Source: Lachnoclostridium sp. An138
GTDB lineage: Bacteria > Bacillota > Clostridia > Lachnospirales > Lachnospiraceae
Reading direction: 5' to 3'
NCBI RefSeq assembly: GCF_002160765.1
Contig: NZ_NFLF01000009.1
Coordinates: forward strand, 1-64,000
Length of the DNA: 64,000 nucleotides
The position numbers and the translations under genes were made by a program. Under the pieces are notes generated by a model, which made no database searches, had not been told where the DNA came from, and saw nothing but the letters and a program-made list of their open reading frames with translations. Shown here one piece after another: positions 36,839 through 45,437 of the stretch (the first letter of the stretch is position 1; each line of letters begins with the position of its first letter).

Positions 36839-37672
36839 TTATTTCGTAATTACGCGCCGGATATGGATGATCAGATACATGATCTCATCATTGGTCAGAA
36901 GAATCCCGTATTCCTTCCGTATGTAATCGTAGACCTTCAGGACACAGGCATATTCTTCCCGGTACTGATTCTTAATCATAATGAAGAACGATTCGTCATT
37001 CTCATCCAGCTCCTGCCCGGAAAACACCCGTTTCACAAAGAATTTCAGGTGGGTGATAAAGCGGTCGTAATGGATGGATTCCTCGTCCAGCTCCACATGA
37101 AAATGGTAGCGGACAATATTCAGGATATGCCGGATGATCTTCATCATCTCCTGGGTGCTTCCCATATCGTTGAATTCCATCTCCGCGTTGACGATGTGGG
37201 TCGCGATGAAACCGGCCTCATCCTCCGGCAGCAGACACCCTGTTCTCTTTTCCACAATCTGCAGCGCTTCCAGGCCAATCTGGTACTCATGACTGTAAAA
37301 ACGCTTGATTTCCGTCAAAAGCGCGTTATGAATCGGCAGCCCTTCCTTCATGCGCTTTATGGCAAAATGGATATGGTCACACAGATTCAGATACAGATAA
37401 TTGCTCAGGGGCTTTCCAAGAGAAACTACCGCATAATCCACAATCTCATTGGCTGCCTGGATACATTCCAGCGGCATCTCCGAGAGCAGTTCTTCCATGT
37501 GGCGTCCCTGCTCTTCCCCCTGGAGGATATAGATTTTCTCTATCTTCTCCTTCTCTATGGGATCTCCCGGTTTCTTCTTAAATCCCAGCCCGCTCCCCAT
37601 CACCATAATCTCCCGATCAGCGTCGTCGTGAGAGCGGACAAGATTGTTGTTAATTACCTTATCTACCTTCAT
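36839..37672 (-). CDS. BglG/LicT-type antiterminator (beta-glucoside operon)
   Basis: A 277-aa antiterminator: CAT RNA-binding domain at 1-55 (KVINNNLVRS, GSGLGFKKKPGD), then two PRDs. All four PRD histidines appear present (CDHIHFAIKRM, FIATHIVNAEM, RFITHLKFF, YLIIHIRR). ATG at 37672 (MKVDKVIN) matches the family start; a longer in-frame ORF overlaps the terminator and is not coding. It should bind the RAT upstream of its own gene. Confidence 0.95.
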   Translation of the reverse strand: MKVDKVINNNLVRSHDDADREIMVMGSGLGFKKKPGDPIEKEKIEKIYILQGEEQGRHMEELLSEMPLECIQAANEIVDYAVVSLGKPLSNYLYLNLCDHIHFAIKRMKEGLPIHNALLTEIKRFYSHEYQIGLEALQIVEKRTGCLLPEDEAGFIATHIVNAEMEFNDMGSTQEMMKIIRHILNIVRYHFHVELDEESIHYDRFITHLKFFVKRVFSGQELDENDESFFIMIKNQYREEYACVLKVYDYIRKEYGILLTNDEIMYLIIHIRRVITK

Positions 37673-37718
37673 TTCACTGACACCCTGCCCTCCAATACAA
37701 TCCAAAACCCACCATGAT

Positions 37719-37774
37719 AAAAAAAAGCTATACCGCACACACATTCTTTACCAAATGTGTATAAGCGGTATAGC
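37719..37774 (-). terminator. Conditional terminator before licT (beta-glucoside)
   Basis: On the minus strand GCTATACCGC pairs with GCGGTATAGC (37765-37774 with about 37727-37736), with inner pairing of CACAT/ATGTG, followed by eight T residues. Overlaps the RAT. Confidence 0.9.
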
Positions 37775-37795
37775 CTGCTTTACCAGTAACAATCC
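37773..37795 (-). promoter_or_regulatory. RAT antiterminator site 3
   Basis: GGATTGTTACTGGTAAAGC plus AGGC on the minus strand is a near-consensus RAT. It differs from sites 1 and 2 in the loop and lower stem, consistent with recognition by a different LicT. Confidence 0.92.
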
Positions 37796-37809
37796 ATTTA
37801 TACAAGTGG

Positions 37810-37838
37810 AGTATAACATCAACACCTGCATTTGTCAA
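37810..37838 (-). promoter_or_regulatory. Promoter of the beta-glucoside PTS operon
   Basis: TTGACA at 37833-37838, 17-nt spacer, TATACT at 37810-37815. Confidence 0.88.
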
Positions 37839-37859
37839 TTATAAGCAAAAAGTTTTTCC

Positions 37860-39185
37860 CTACAGCAGCTCCTTCTGATGAGTCGCATAGAGATATTCGT
37901 CAATCGTGTTCACGATTCTGTCCTCCAGAAGCGCCACCGGATCATTCTCCAGCTGTCCCTCGCGGACCTTTGTATACTGAATCGGCATGAACTGGCTCAT
38001 GAGATTCAGCGGAACACCCAGAGTTCTCAGATTGGAAATCAGACGGTCTGCGGCCGCTTCCACAGCCGGGGTCGGCATGTAGTATCTGCAGCGGTCAGAG
38101 AAGGAATATTTCCGTTTGATACGAAGCTCCAGCTCTGTTCCCTGATAGTGCTTTCTCCAATATTTATCGTCCTTCAGCATCTCCGCTTCCAGCGTATCCG
38201 CGAAATTGCTGGGCTCGATATCTGTGCCGTAAACCAGCTCTTTCTCGATATGCTCCAGAGCGAACATGCCCTCACGCATGGCAAAGGTCAACCCCGGTCC
38301 CACTTTCAGAATGCCCACGCCGTCCTCAATCAGCTCGCGCAGCTTAATCTTGGTCTGATAGTCTGTGGAATGTCCCTCAAATACCAGGTTCGGGAAATCC
38401 TTGATGGACGCCATCAGCTCTTTCGCCTTTTCACGGTCATACTCGGTGCAGCCGCTGTCCTTTTCCTCCACGCCCGGCTGAACTACAACCGCGATTACAC
38501 GATCCCAGACGTCCGCGCCCAGGCCCGCGTCTTTGAACGCTTTCTCAAAAGCTGCCACCGTATTCTTGAAATCTTCCACCTTCGTCACCTGGACGCCGGC
38601 ATCTTCGCTTCCCACTGCGCCGCCCGGAATGGGCACCTCGCTTCCAATGATGTAAACCGGAGGAATCGCGTCCGGTTCCTTCTCAAGAAGCTTTTTGTAG
38701 GTCTCCTCTGCAATCTCTGCCAGATGAGCGCCGCGGCCGGCAATGATCTCGTCAGAAAGACGTGTGTCCGGATCGTCGCTCTTTACCTTCATGCTGGTGT
38801 CAATATGGATCTTTGTGAAGCCTGCCCCCACATAATGGCGGATCAGCTCCTCCGCGTCAGCCATGGCCTCCGCCTCATCCTTTCCGGCAAAGGTCAGCGG
38901 TCCCAGATGATCTCCGCCCAGGAAAAGTTTTCCTTTCTCGAAGCCCACCTTGTCTGCGATGTCCAGAACAAATTTCTTGAAATCCGCCGGCTTCATCCCC
39001 GTGTAGCCGCCGTTCTGGTCGCACTGATTCGCCGTGCTCTCGATGAGTACGCAGGAACCGTCCTCCCTTCCTCTCTTCAGAGCAGCTTCGATCACGTACT
39101 TGTTGGCGCTGCAGACAGAATAGATCCCCACATTCTTCCCCTGCTTCTGAAGCTCTACAATTTTTTTCAATGGATTCTGAAGCAT
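37860..39185 (-). CDS. Tagatose-bisphosphate aldolase non-catalytic subunit-like (GatZ/KbaZ)
   Basis: A 441-aa protein of the GatZ/KbaZ family (ANKYVIEAALKRG, LGGDHLGPLTF, KIHIDTSM, FEGHSTDYQT). In enteric bacteria this subunit stabilises the class II aldolase GatY/KbaY in galactitol or N-acetylgalactosamine breakdown; some homologues may be catalytic. No GatY partner lies in the window. It ends the mannose-family PTS/agaS gene run, which supports amino-sugar or tagatose-type metabolism. Ribosome binding site AGGAGG. Confidence 0.92.
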   Translation of the reverse strand: MLQNPLKKIVELQKQGKNVGIYSVCSANKYVIEAALKRGREDGSCVLIESTANQCDQNGGYTGMKPADFKKFVLDIADKVGFEKGKLFLGGDHLGPLTFAGKDEAEAMADAEELIRHYVGAGFTKIHIDTSMKVKSDDPDTRLSDEIIAGRGAHLAEIAEETYKKLLEKEPDAIPPVYIIGSEVPIPGGAVGSEDAGVQVTKVEDFKNTVAAFEKAFKDAGLGADVWDRVIAVVVQPGVEEKDSGCTEYDREKAKELMASIKDFPNLVFEGHSTDYQTKIKLRELIEDGVGILKVGPGLTFAMREGMFALEHIEKELVYGTDIEPSNFADTLEAEMLKDDKYWRKHYQGTELELRIKRKYSFSDRCRYYMPTPAVEAAADRLISNLRTLGVPLNLMSQFMPIQYTKVREGQLENDPVALLEDRIVNTIDEYLYATHQKELL

Positions 39186-39203
39186 GATAAACCCCTCCTG
39201 ACT

Positions 39204-39791
39204 TTATTTTCTTCCTGTTTTTTTATTCTCATTCTGGCTGATCTTTGCCAGCCCCACAAAATGAAGCACGCTGAAATACACTCCTATGACCGCGATGCAG
39301 CCGCTGAATATCATCAGCCCCGTGCCGTATTTCTGATCGAACGCGTTCAGCATCACCAGCACCGCCAGCAGAAGATAAAGCACTGCCAGCATCAGCACCC
39401 GTCCCTTGGATTTTTCTGTCACTATGTACTGAAGCCCGGAGACACGCTTTTCAAAATCCACATCCCGGACCGGTTCCAGCTTCTTCAGAAAAGAAAGCCG
39501 GAAGGTAAGTTCTGCCAGCACCAGCATCACCGCGCCTGCAATCACTGCCTGAATTACTGTCAGAAACGTGGCTCCAAACAGGATTGCCGCCATCAGGATT
39601 ACCGCAAAACGGTTTTTATAAAACAGGGCTGCCTTTTCACTCTTTTTCTCAATCAGATACCCCTGTTTCGTGACCCAGTCATAATAAATCGTGCGGCCCT
39701 GTTTGTCTGTATAAATATTTCTGCCGGACAGACGGATAGACTCCCTTGCCTGTGCCTTTTCTTCTGCCGGCTTCACTAATTTTCTGCTCAT
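39204..39791 (-). CDS. Hypothetical membrane protein in the PTS/agaS cluster
   Basis: A 195-aa protein with a basic soluble N-terminal 60 residues (including TDKQGRTIYYDWVTKQGYL) and four hydrophobic segments in two pairs, about 62-95 and 130-180. No family recognised. It sits between the YajC-like gene and the GatZ-like gene, all in one direction. Confidence 0.72.
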   Translation of the reverse strand: MSRKLVKPAEEKAQARESIRLSGRNIYTDKQGRTIYYDWVTKQGYLIEKKSEKAALFYKNRFAVILMAAILFGATFLTVIQAVIAGAVMLVLAELTFRLSFLKKLEPVRDVDFEKRVSGLQYIVTEKSKGRVLMLAVLYLLLAVLVMLNAFDQKYGTGLMIFSGCIAVIGVYFSVLHFVGLAKISQNENKKTGRK

Positions 39792-39830
39792 TTATCTGTC
39801 TTCCACATCTTTCACTGATATCATACAAAA

Positions 39831-40112
39831 TTAATTGGATACTACATCCTGAATTCCATAGCGGGAAATCTGTATTACAAGCCCCTTGCTGAGCTCCACA
39901 TCAATCACATCTTCCTTGATCTTTACGATCTTTCCGTAAATACCGCCGCCAAACAGGATTCTCGCTCCGATCTGAATCTTGTTCTGGAGCTCCTGCATCG
40001 ACTGCCGGTTCTTCTTCATGTTCCGCGCAGAGATAACACTCAGGATGATCGCGAAAATTCCAAGCATTACAATCACGGTCACACAGCTCAACATAACAAC
40101 GTTCCAATTCAT
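39831..40112 (-). CDS. YajC-family membrane protein
   Basis: A 93-aa single-pass protein: membrane helix at about 5-28, then a small cytoplasmic domain with IGARILFGGGIYGKIVKIKED, given here as GARILFGG and GIYGKIVKI, which is the YajC signature. YajC proteins associate with the Sec-SecDF translocase. Here the gene lies inside a sugar PTS cluster rather than with secDF, so it may be a paralogue with a PTS-related role. GGAGG lies about 13 nt before the ATG. Confidence 0.8.
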   Translation of the reverse strand: MNWNVVMLSCVTVIVMLGIFAIILSVISARNMKKNRQSMQELQNKIQIGARILFGGGIYGKIVKIKEDVIDVELSKGLVIQISRYGIQDVVSN

Positions 40113-40139
40113 AATTACATTTTTCCTCCGTATTAAGAA

Positions 40140-40400
40140 TGTCTCAAGGACTGCCAGACTCTGGCGAATCCGGCTTCGGCCCTTGAGACACCTTTCTTTT
40201 AGTTACAAATCACGCCCTGACCGCCCCCACATGCGCACTCGTCGCGCTCACGCGCTCCAGTTCCGCACTCCGTGCTAAGACTGCTTATGTGGGGGCGGTT
40301 ACAGGGCTCTGCCCTGTCCCAGCTTCAGGAAGGCAGTTGCTTACATGCAAGCATGACGCACCCTGCCTTCCTGAAGCTGGTCAGGGTGTGCTCTGTAACC
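40140..40400. repeat. Intergenic palindrome cluster
   Basis: Three perfect or near-perfect inverted repeats lie in 260 bp between agaS and the yajC-like gene. TGTCTCAAGG/CCTTGAGACA (40140-40149, 40181-40190). CCGCCCCCACAT/ATGTGGGGGCGG (40221-40232, 40287-40298). A 17-bp pair, CAGCTTCAGGAAGGCAG with its exact complement (40320-40336, 40363-40379). The last is enclosed by GGTTACAG/CTGTAACC (40297-40304, 40393-40400). No coding sequence. Looks like a dispersed repeat element; the first hairpin could serve as a terminator. Confidence 0.75.
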
Positions 40401-40415
40401 TATTTTAACAGCTTT

Positions 40416-41597
40416 TTATTTTCTTGTATAGGGGTAAAGTGTCACGCCCTTTACAACTCTGTTTACCTCTCCGGTCGGGCAGGGATTGTCCGGCGTGATG
40501 GAAAGGGACAGGGATTTCAGAACAGCCAGCGTCTGGGCAAACAGAATATAGTCCAGGCCAAGCTGTACGTTCTCATGATTCTCTTCCAGTCCGAATACCA
40601 CAGTGTAATCTACGAGAGCGGCCACTGCCTCATCTGTCTTGCTCATCACCGCCACGATCCTGTTGCCCTTGCGCTGTCCGCTCATCTCTTTGATCAGGTC
40701 AATCTCATACTGTCTTGTATAAGCGTCGTCGCTGAGATATACAACAGTCAGTGTATTGTCGTCGATGATGGACTTCGGGCCATGACGGAAGCCCAGCGGT
40801 GTGTCGTACATGGTCACAACACGTCCCGCTGTCAGCTCCAGCATCTTCAGCGCGGACTCCTGGGAGGTTCCCTTCAGGGTGTTGCTTCCCAGGTAAACAA
40901 TGCGGTTGAAATCATACTCATTTACGATGGTCTGCGGAATGCTGTACTGATTGTCCAGGAAATTCTGGCCTGCGGCAGCAATCTTCCGAACCTCGGCAAC
41001 TACCTTGTCCAGCTCGTTCAGGTGGAAGCACAGGTAGGTAGCCAGATACATATTGGAGAAGCTGGAGGTCATGGCAAAGCTCTGGTCATGGGTCTCCGGC
41101 GTCAGATTGATAGCGTAGCAGTGCTCTGTGCTCTCTGCGCGCTTGGACAGCGCTCCGTCCTTATTGCAGGTCACAAACAGGTGATAAAGGTTATCGCATA
41201 CGCTCTCTGCCGCGTCCACAGCTCCGATGGACTCCGGTGAATTTCCGGAACGGCCGAAGCTGATCAGAAGGGTCGGCTTCGTGCGGGAAAGATATGCCTC
41301 CGGCGTCGCCACGATATCGGTGGTGCCGTAGGATTTCACCTTATAGTTCAGAAGGCCGGTCAGATGGGGGAACAGGGCATTTCCCACGAACTCGCTGGTT
41401 CCGGCTCCGGTCAGAATCACATCGAAATCCTCCTGTGTGATAACCTGGTCGATAAACTTCTGAATCTCATCCTTGTGCTCTTCGATCTGTCTGCAGGTCT
41501 TCTCCCAGGTCGCCGGCTGCTGATAAATCTCCTTTACCGTCCAGTTTGAAGATGTCTCCTGCATTTTTTCCTCTGTAATTCCAAAAATGCTGCTCAT
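40416..41597 (-). CDS. agaS: AgaS-family SIS-domain sugar isomerase/deaminase
   Basis: A 393-aa protein with two SIS domains (GAGTSEFVGNAL; ISFGRSGNSPES; then a second domain with YLGSNTLKGTSQESALK and TPLGFRHGPKS). AgaS acts as galactosamine-6-phosphate deaminase/isomerase, giving tagatose-6-phosphate. Coupling with a mannose-family PTS and a GatZ-like protein supports use of galactosamine or N-acetylgalactosamine. No nagA-type deacetylase is in the window, so the free amino sugar or another 2-amino sugar remains possible. Confidence 0.9.
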   Translation of the reverse strand: MSSIFGITEEKMQETSSNWTVKEIYQQPATWEKTCRQIEEHKDEIQKFIDQVITQEDFDVILTGAGTSEFVGNALFPHLTGLLNYKVKSYGTTDIVATPEAYLSRTKPTLLISFGRSGNSPESIGAVDAAESVCDNLYHLFVTCNKDGALSKRAESTEHCYAINLTPETHDQSFAMTSSFSNMYLATYLCFHLNELDKVVAEVRKIAAAGQNFLDNQYSIPQTIVNEYDFNRIVYLGSNTLKGTSQESALKMLELTAGRVVTMYDTPLGFRHGPKSIIDDNTLTVVYLSDDAYTRQYEIDLIKEMSGQRKGNRIVAVMSKTDEAVAALVDYTVVFGLEENHENVQLGLDYILFAQTLAVLKSLSLSITPDNPCPTGEVNRVVKGVTLYPYTRK

Positions 41598-41639
41598 ATG
41601 ATCTCTTCCTTTCTCTCTGTTTTATCGTAAATAAGGCAT

Positions 41640-42074
41640 TTAGATACCGTCTTCGTCTTCCGGCTCAGTCTGTTCCGCCTTCTTGATTTCAAATTTTGCA
41701 ACCTGCTCTTTTCCCGTCTGAAGAAGGGAATCTACCAGTCCGTCCAAATCATCCATGAATTTTCTGGACATTACCACTTCCACAAGCATCGGCAGATTGG
41801 TGCCAGCCAGAATCCGGACATTCTCCTTGTCCCGTCCCAGCTGAGCCGCTGTGTTGAACGGCGTTCCGCCCATCAGGTCTGTAAAAATAATAATTCCTTC
41901 ACAGTCCTTCAGTTCATCCATAGCCTTTGTAAGTTCGCCGGCCAGATCCTCTGTACTGTAGGTCGGAAGGAAATCCACATACTGGTATGCTTCCTGCTCT
42001 CCCGCAATCAAATTCACGGAGCTCGTCATACCTGAACCAAAATTTGCATGTCCTGTCACCAATAAACCAATCAT
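41640..42074 (-). CDS. PTS mannose-family EIIA
   Basis: A 144-aa EIIA of the mannose/fructose/sorbose type. The phospho-accepting His is residue 9 in VTGHANFG, and the downstream FTDLMGGTPFN is diagnostic. Transfers phosphate to the EIIB encoded at the head of the cluster. Acidic C-terminal tail. Ribosome binding site GGAGAG. Confidence 0.93.
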   Translation of the reverse strand: MIGLLVTGHANFGSGMTSSVNLIAGEQEAYQYVDFLPTYSTEDLAGELTKAMDELKDCEGIIIFTDLMGGTPFNTAAQLGRDKENVRILAGTNLPMLVEVVMSRKFMDDLDGLVDSLLQTGKEQVAKFEIKKAEQTEPEDEDGI

Positions 42075-42130
42075 ACTATCTCTCCTACTCTTTGGACTGT
42101 ATGCATGTCCGCATACGTTTTTATGTGCCT

Positions 42131-42781
42131 CTATGCCTCCAGCTCTTTCAGCTTCTTCTCAACCAAAGGCATATACACGGCCCTTGGATCAAAACACGCC
42201 TTTGCGCTCTGATAATAAACCAGCTCATTCTCTCTGCCCTGCAGATACGAATACTGCTTTGCAATCATAACCAGAATCGCACCGAGCGCAAATCCATAAT
42301 ATTTCTTTGAATTGATATCTTCTTCCATTACATCAATCAGATCGCTTCTCTTATCCAGCATTACGCCATACGACAACTCATTGTAATGAATAAAGGTCTC
42401 GTCATCTGTTTTCCTTATCGCTTCCAGAAGCCAGTCTGCATACTTCCGGTTTTCTTTCAGTAAAAAGGTGTGAAAATAGTTTTCCAAAAAGCTTTTTTTA
42501 TCTGCCGAACCCTTGTACTGTGTATTTATCATATGCAAAAGCGTTTTTTCAAATTTCTCTGTCTCTTTCGCCACATAATAGCCGCGAAGCTTATACAGAT
42601 CGCAGACGTAATTCCCCAGCAGTTTTCGGGATATTCCCATATCCGCAAGTCTTTCCAGCATATCGCTGTCTTTTTTTTGGAGTGCCGTGTTCATGCTGCC
42701 AAGCTGAAAACGCTTGATTCCCTGGAAAATCACATATCCCGCAAACACAAGCAGAATGATGGTAAATGTAATTTTGTTCAA
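42131..42781 (-). CDS. Hypothetical membrane-anchored helical protein in the PTS cluster
   Basis: A 216-aa protein with one N-terminal membrane helix (about 5-20) and an otherwise helical, TPR-like soluble part rich in Lys/Glu/Tyr. No family is recognised. It begins with TTG at 42781 after AGGTGG and lies between the EIID and EIIA genes, an unusual guest in a mannose-family PTS operon. Confidence 0.72.
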   Translation of the reverse strand: MNKITFTIILLVFAGYVIFQGIKRFQLGSMNTALQKKDSDMLERLADMGISRKLLGNYVCDLYKLRGYYVAKETEKFEKTLLHMINTQYKGSADKKSFLENYFHTFLLKENRKYADWLLEAIRKTDDETFIHYNELSYGVMLDKRSDLIDVMEEDINSKKYYGFALGAILVMIAKQYSYLQGRENELVYYQSAKACFDPRAVYMPLVEKKLKELEA

Positions 42782-42810
42782 AAAGCCACCTGATTTCGTA
42801 TAATATAATA

Positions 42811-42841
42811 GGGAGGGGGGATTTTCATCCTCTCCCCTCCC
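42811..42841 (-). terminator. Hairpin after the EIID gene
   Basis: G/C-rich stem GGGAGGGG/CCCCCTCCC followed on the minus strand by TATTATATTATA. Probably a partial terminator within the operon. Confidence 0.5.
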
Positions 42842-42886
42842 TTTTGTCTGACGTAAATTTTACCTCAGAATTTTACTTTCTCCGCC

Positions 42887-43801
42887 TTATTCCTCAGGCG
42901 TGGGATACTGATACCACTCAACAAGCGGTGTGTATCCGCCCGGAAGAGCGTTTCCAGCCTCGTCCTGAACCTTGGAGTCTCCGGACCAGATACCGAAAGC
43001 ACAGCCCAGGATACCAACTACCAGAATCAGAACGATACACTTAACCGGAGTCCAGCCCTTCTTAATCAGAGCATAGATTCCAAGTGTGATCAGCAGCGGG
43101 ATCAGCTTCGGCAGTACGCCGTCCAGAAGGCTCTGAACATTGATCTGAGTCTCGCCAACGATCAGACGAAGTGTGGTGGAACCATAGTTTGCAATCAGAG
43201 CGCCTACTACGAAGATACCCAGGATGCTTGCTGCACGGGTAAACTCTTTCGCATTGGAGGTCAGCATGGTAACTGCCTTGGTTCCCAGTCCGTAAGACCA
43301 GTACATCAGTCCGAAACGTACAATAAACTGCACTGCGTTGAAGATAACCAGGAAGAGAATCGCGCCGACAAGGCTCTTCTGCTCCATAGCCATGTTCGCG
43401 GTCAGACCTGCCGTAATCGGAACCAGAGTCAGCCAGAACAGAGCGTCACCGATACCGCCCAGGGGGCTGGCAGCGGAGATACGTACGGAACGGATGGTCT
43501 GTGTATCAGCCTTGTTCTGCTCCAGGGAGAGAACAATACCCATTACGAATGTTACCAGGAACGGATGTGTATTCAGGAAGTCCAGGTTGTGAGCCATGGA
43601 GGCTTTCAGGTCTTCCTTGTTTGTATGTATCTTCTGAAGGCCGGGAAGCATGGACCAAAGCCAGCCGCAGGCCTGCATTCTTTCATAGTTGAAGGATGCC
43701 TGTAAGAAACAGGACAGCCAAACCATCTTATTCAGGGTCTTCTTGTCAAGCGGCTGCGCCGGAGTCAGATCCTGATACTTTTCGGGAATATTATATGCCA
43801 T
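42887..43801 (-). CDS. PTS mannose-family EIID
   Basis: A 304-aa membrane protein of the EIID type (FLQASFNYERMQACGW; HPFLVTFVMGIVLSLEQNK, given in part; a C-terminal pair of helices). With EIIC it forms the sugar channel. ATG at 43801 (MAYNIPEKY) follows GGAGGTG and overlaps the EIIC stop by 11 bp, so a longer upstream frame is not the start. Confidence 0.95.
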   Translation of the reverse strand: MAYNIPEKYQDLTPAQPLDKKTLNKMVWLSCFLQASFNYERMQACGWLWSMLPGLQKIHTNKEDLKASMAHNLDFLNTHPFLVTFVMGIVLSLEQNKADTQTIRSVRISAASPLGGIGDALFWLTLVPITAGLTANMAMEQKSLVGAILFLVIFNAVQFIVRFGLMYWSYGLGTKAVTMLTSNAKEFTRAASILGIFVVGALIANYGSTTLRLIVGETQINVQSLLDGVLPKLIPLLITLGIYALIKKGWTPVKCIVLILVVGILGCAFGIWSGDSKVQDEAGNALPGGYTPLVEWYQYPTPEE

Positions 43802-44618
43802 CCTCGTCACCTCCTGCAAAGCCTGAACCAGCGTTCTGTCTAATCTTTGTCTGAGTCGTGAAGTCATAGATAGCAATTGCTGCACCTACGAATGCACACA
43901 GAATCAGAGTAGCTCCGGATGTGGTGGAGTTTGCGCTGCAGAGCAGAGACATAGCAAATCCTGCCAGAAGGAATCCCCACATTTCTCCGGACATCATAAC
44001 CTTCATCAGAATAGCAAATCCGACGAACTTCATAGCGCCGCCGGCTGCGTCCAGACCAGCCATTACCCAAGAGAAGGACTTGGAGAACTCTCTTAAGCTG
44101 TCGCCGAGAGCTGTACCGCCGTACAGACCTGCTACTGCGATTACACCGAACAGAACTCCCAGGAATCCCATCTCCAGAAGGTTGATGTTGCGGATGCCCT
44201 TTACGTTAGCTTCTTCCGCGTACTTGTCAGCCTTGGTCATCATACCGGAGAACAGTGTAAAGGTCAGGGTAACTACGTACTGTCCGAATACCGCGAACGG
44301 AACCGCAAGGCCAAGGGCCGCGCCTACTCCGTCTGCTGATGCTTCCATGTTAAGAGAAACCGCGAACACGGTCGCCATGATACCACCCATGATGGCGTTC
44401 GGCGGCTGTGCGCCTCCGATCGGCATACTACCGATCTGAACGAGCTGATAAGCTCCGCCCACTACGATACCAAGCTCCAGATTTCCGAGGATTGCTCCGA
44501 TAATCGGGCAGGTAACGATGGGCTGATACAGAGATTCCAAAAAGCTGAACTGGTCAATGCCCATGATGAAGGCAACTACGAAGACCAGCAGAGCCTGGAT
44601 AATTGTAATATCTCCCAT
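43791..44618 (-). CDS. PTS mannose-family EIIC
   Basis: A 275-aa membrane protein of the EIIC type (FLESLYQPIVTCPIIGAILG, split here as LYQPIVTCPI; GAYQLVQIG; IGGAQPPNAIMGG). About seven to eight helices. Homologous to AgaW/ManY-type permeases; sugar preference not readable. Ribosome binding site AAGGAG. Confidence 0.94.
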   Translation of the reverse strand: MGDITIIQALLVFVVAFIMGIDQFSFLESLYQPIVTCPIIGAILGNLELGIVVGGAYQLVQIGSMPIGGAQPPNAIMGGIMATVFAVSLNMEASADGVGAALGLAVPFAVFGQYVVTLTFTLFSGMMTKADKYAEEANVKGIRNINLLEMGFLGVLFGVIAVAGLYGGTALGDSLREFSKSFSWVMAGLDAAGGAMKFVGFAILMKVMMSGEMWGFLLAGFAMSLLCSANSTTSGATLILCAFVGAAIAIYDFTTQTKIRQNAGSGFAGGDEDGI

Positions 44619-44648
44619 GTTTTCTCCTTTCCAATAAACACATATCAG

Positions 44649-45125
44649 TTATTTGAATAATTTGTCGATGCTTTCTGTCGGCGTATCCGGAACCCGCTTG
44701 ATCTCCAGCTCTACGCCCAGCTCCTGCAGTTTCTTAAAGCAGGCCACATCGTCATCGTCAACCGCAACCGAAGTCGCAACCTGACGCTTGCCTTCAGCCA
44801 TGTGCATGTTTCCGATATTTACTTTCTTAATCGGTACTCCGCCTTCTACCAGCTTAAGCACATCCTGAGGTGTCTCACAGATAATTGCAATATGCTGATT
44901 CGCAGAAGCCTTGTGGATGATATTGATTGTTTTCTCCAGAGTGAAGAACCGCGTCTGCGCATAGGACGGCGCAGCCATGTTCATCAGTCCCTGGCGGAAC
45001 TCATCCTTGGCAACCGCATCGTTTGCGACAAGCAGAAGGTTTGCGCCTACTACGCCGCACCACTGTGTCGCAACCTGACCATGAATCAGCCGATTGTCAA
45101 TTCTCGTCAATCGAATATCGGGCAT
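44649..45125 (-). CDS. PTS mannose-family EIIB
   Basis: A 158-aa EIIB with the phospho-His in DNRLIHGQVATQW (His15). It takes phosphate from EIIA and passes it to sugar in the EIIC/EIID channel. First gene of the cluster EIIB-EIIC-EIID-hypothetical-EIIA-agaS. AAAGGGGG precedes the ATG. Confidence 0.95.
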   Translation of the reverse strand: MPDIRLTRIDNRLIHGQVATQWCGVVGANLLLVANDAVAKDEFRQGLMNMAAPSYAQTRFFTLEKTINIIHKASANQHIAIICETPQDVLKLVEGGVPIKKVNIGNMHMAEGKRQVATSVAVDDDDVACFKKLQELGVELEIKRVPDTPTESIDKLFK

Positions 45126-45248
45126 GTTCTAAACCCCCTTTCTTAAATATTTCAGCATAACCCGGGCAGGCAAGCCCGCTCCCTCATGCTTTTGTACAAG
45201 CGCTTCCCAAATATATCCTATGAGAGGCAGCATATATCTACAAAGGAT

Positions 45249-45306
45249 ATTATATCAAATTTATCCAAAAAGAAGTTGCACTTTTTACTTTTTCTCTTGC
45301 ACTTTT
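45249..45306 (-). promoter_or_regulatory. Promoter region of the mannose-family PTS cluster
   Basis: TATAAT on the minus strand at 45249-45254 has no recognisable -35, which points to activator dependence. Upstream are two exact direct repeats AAAAGTGCAA at 45276-45285 and 45297-45306, 21 bp apart (two helical turns), the nearer one at the -35 position. They are likely binding sites for an activator encoded elsewhere. Confidence 0.6.
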
Positions 45307-45437
45307 GACTATGTTGTTTTCGCGCGGCAAACCACAAAAGGCAAAACATTCCAGCGCCGCTATGCGCACAAAAACAGGAGCCCCTGCTTTTCCAGTCAGA
45401 GACTCCTTCTGTTCTTCCGCGTATATTTCTGATTTCT

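Noticed and set aside
37878-39779. A 633-codon open frame on the plus strand
   Set aside because: It lies antisense to the GatZ-like and membrane-protein genes, has no ribosome binding site and no recognisable domain; GC-skewed third positions open the opposite frame.
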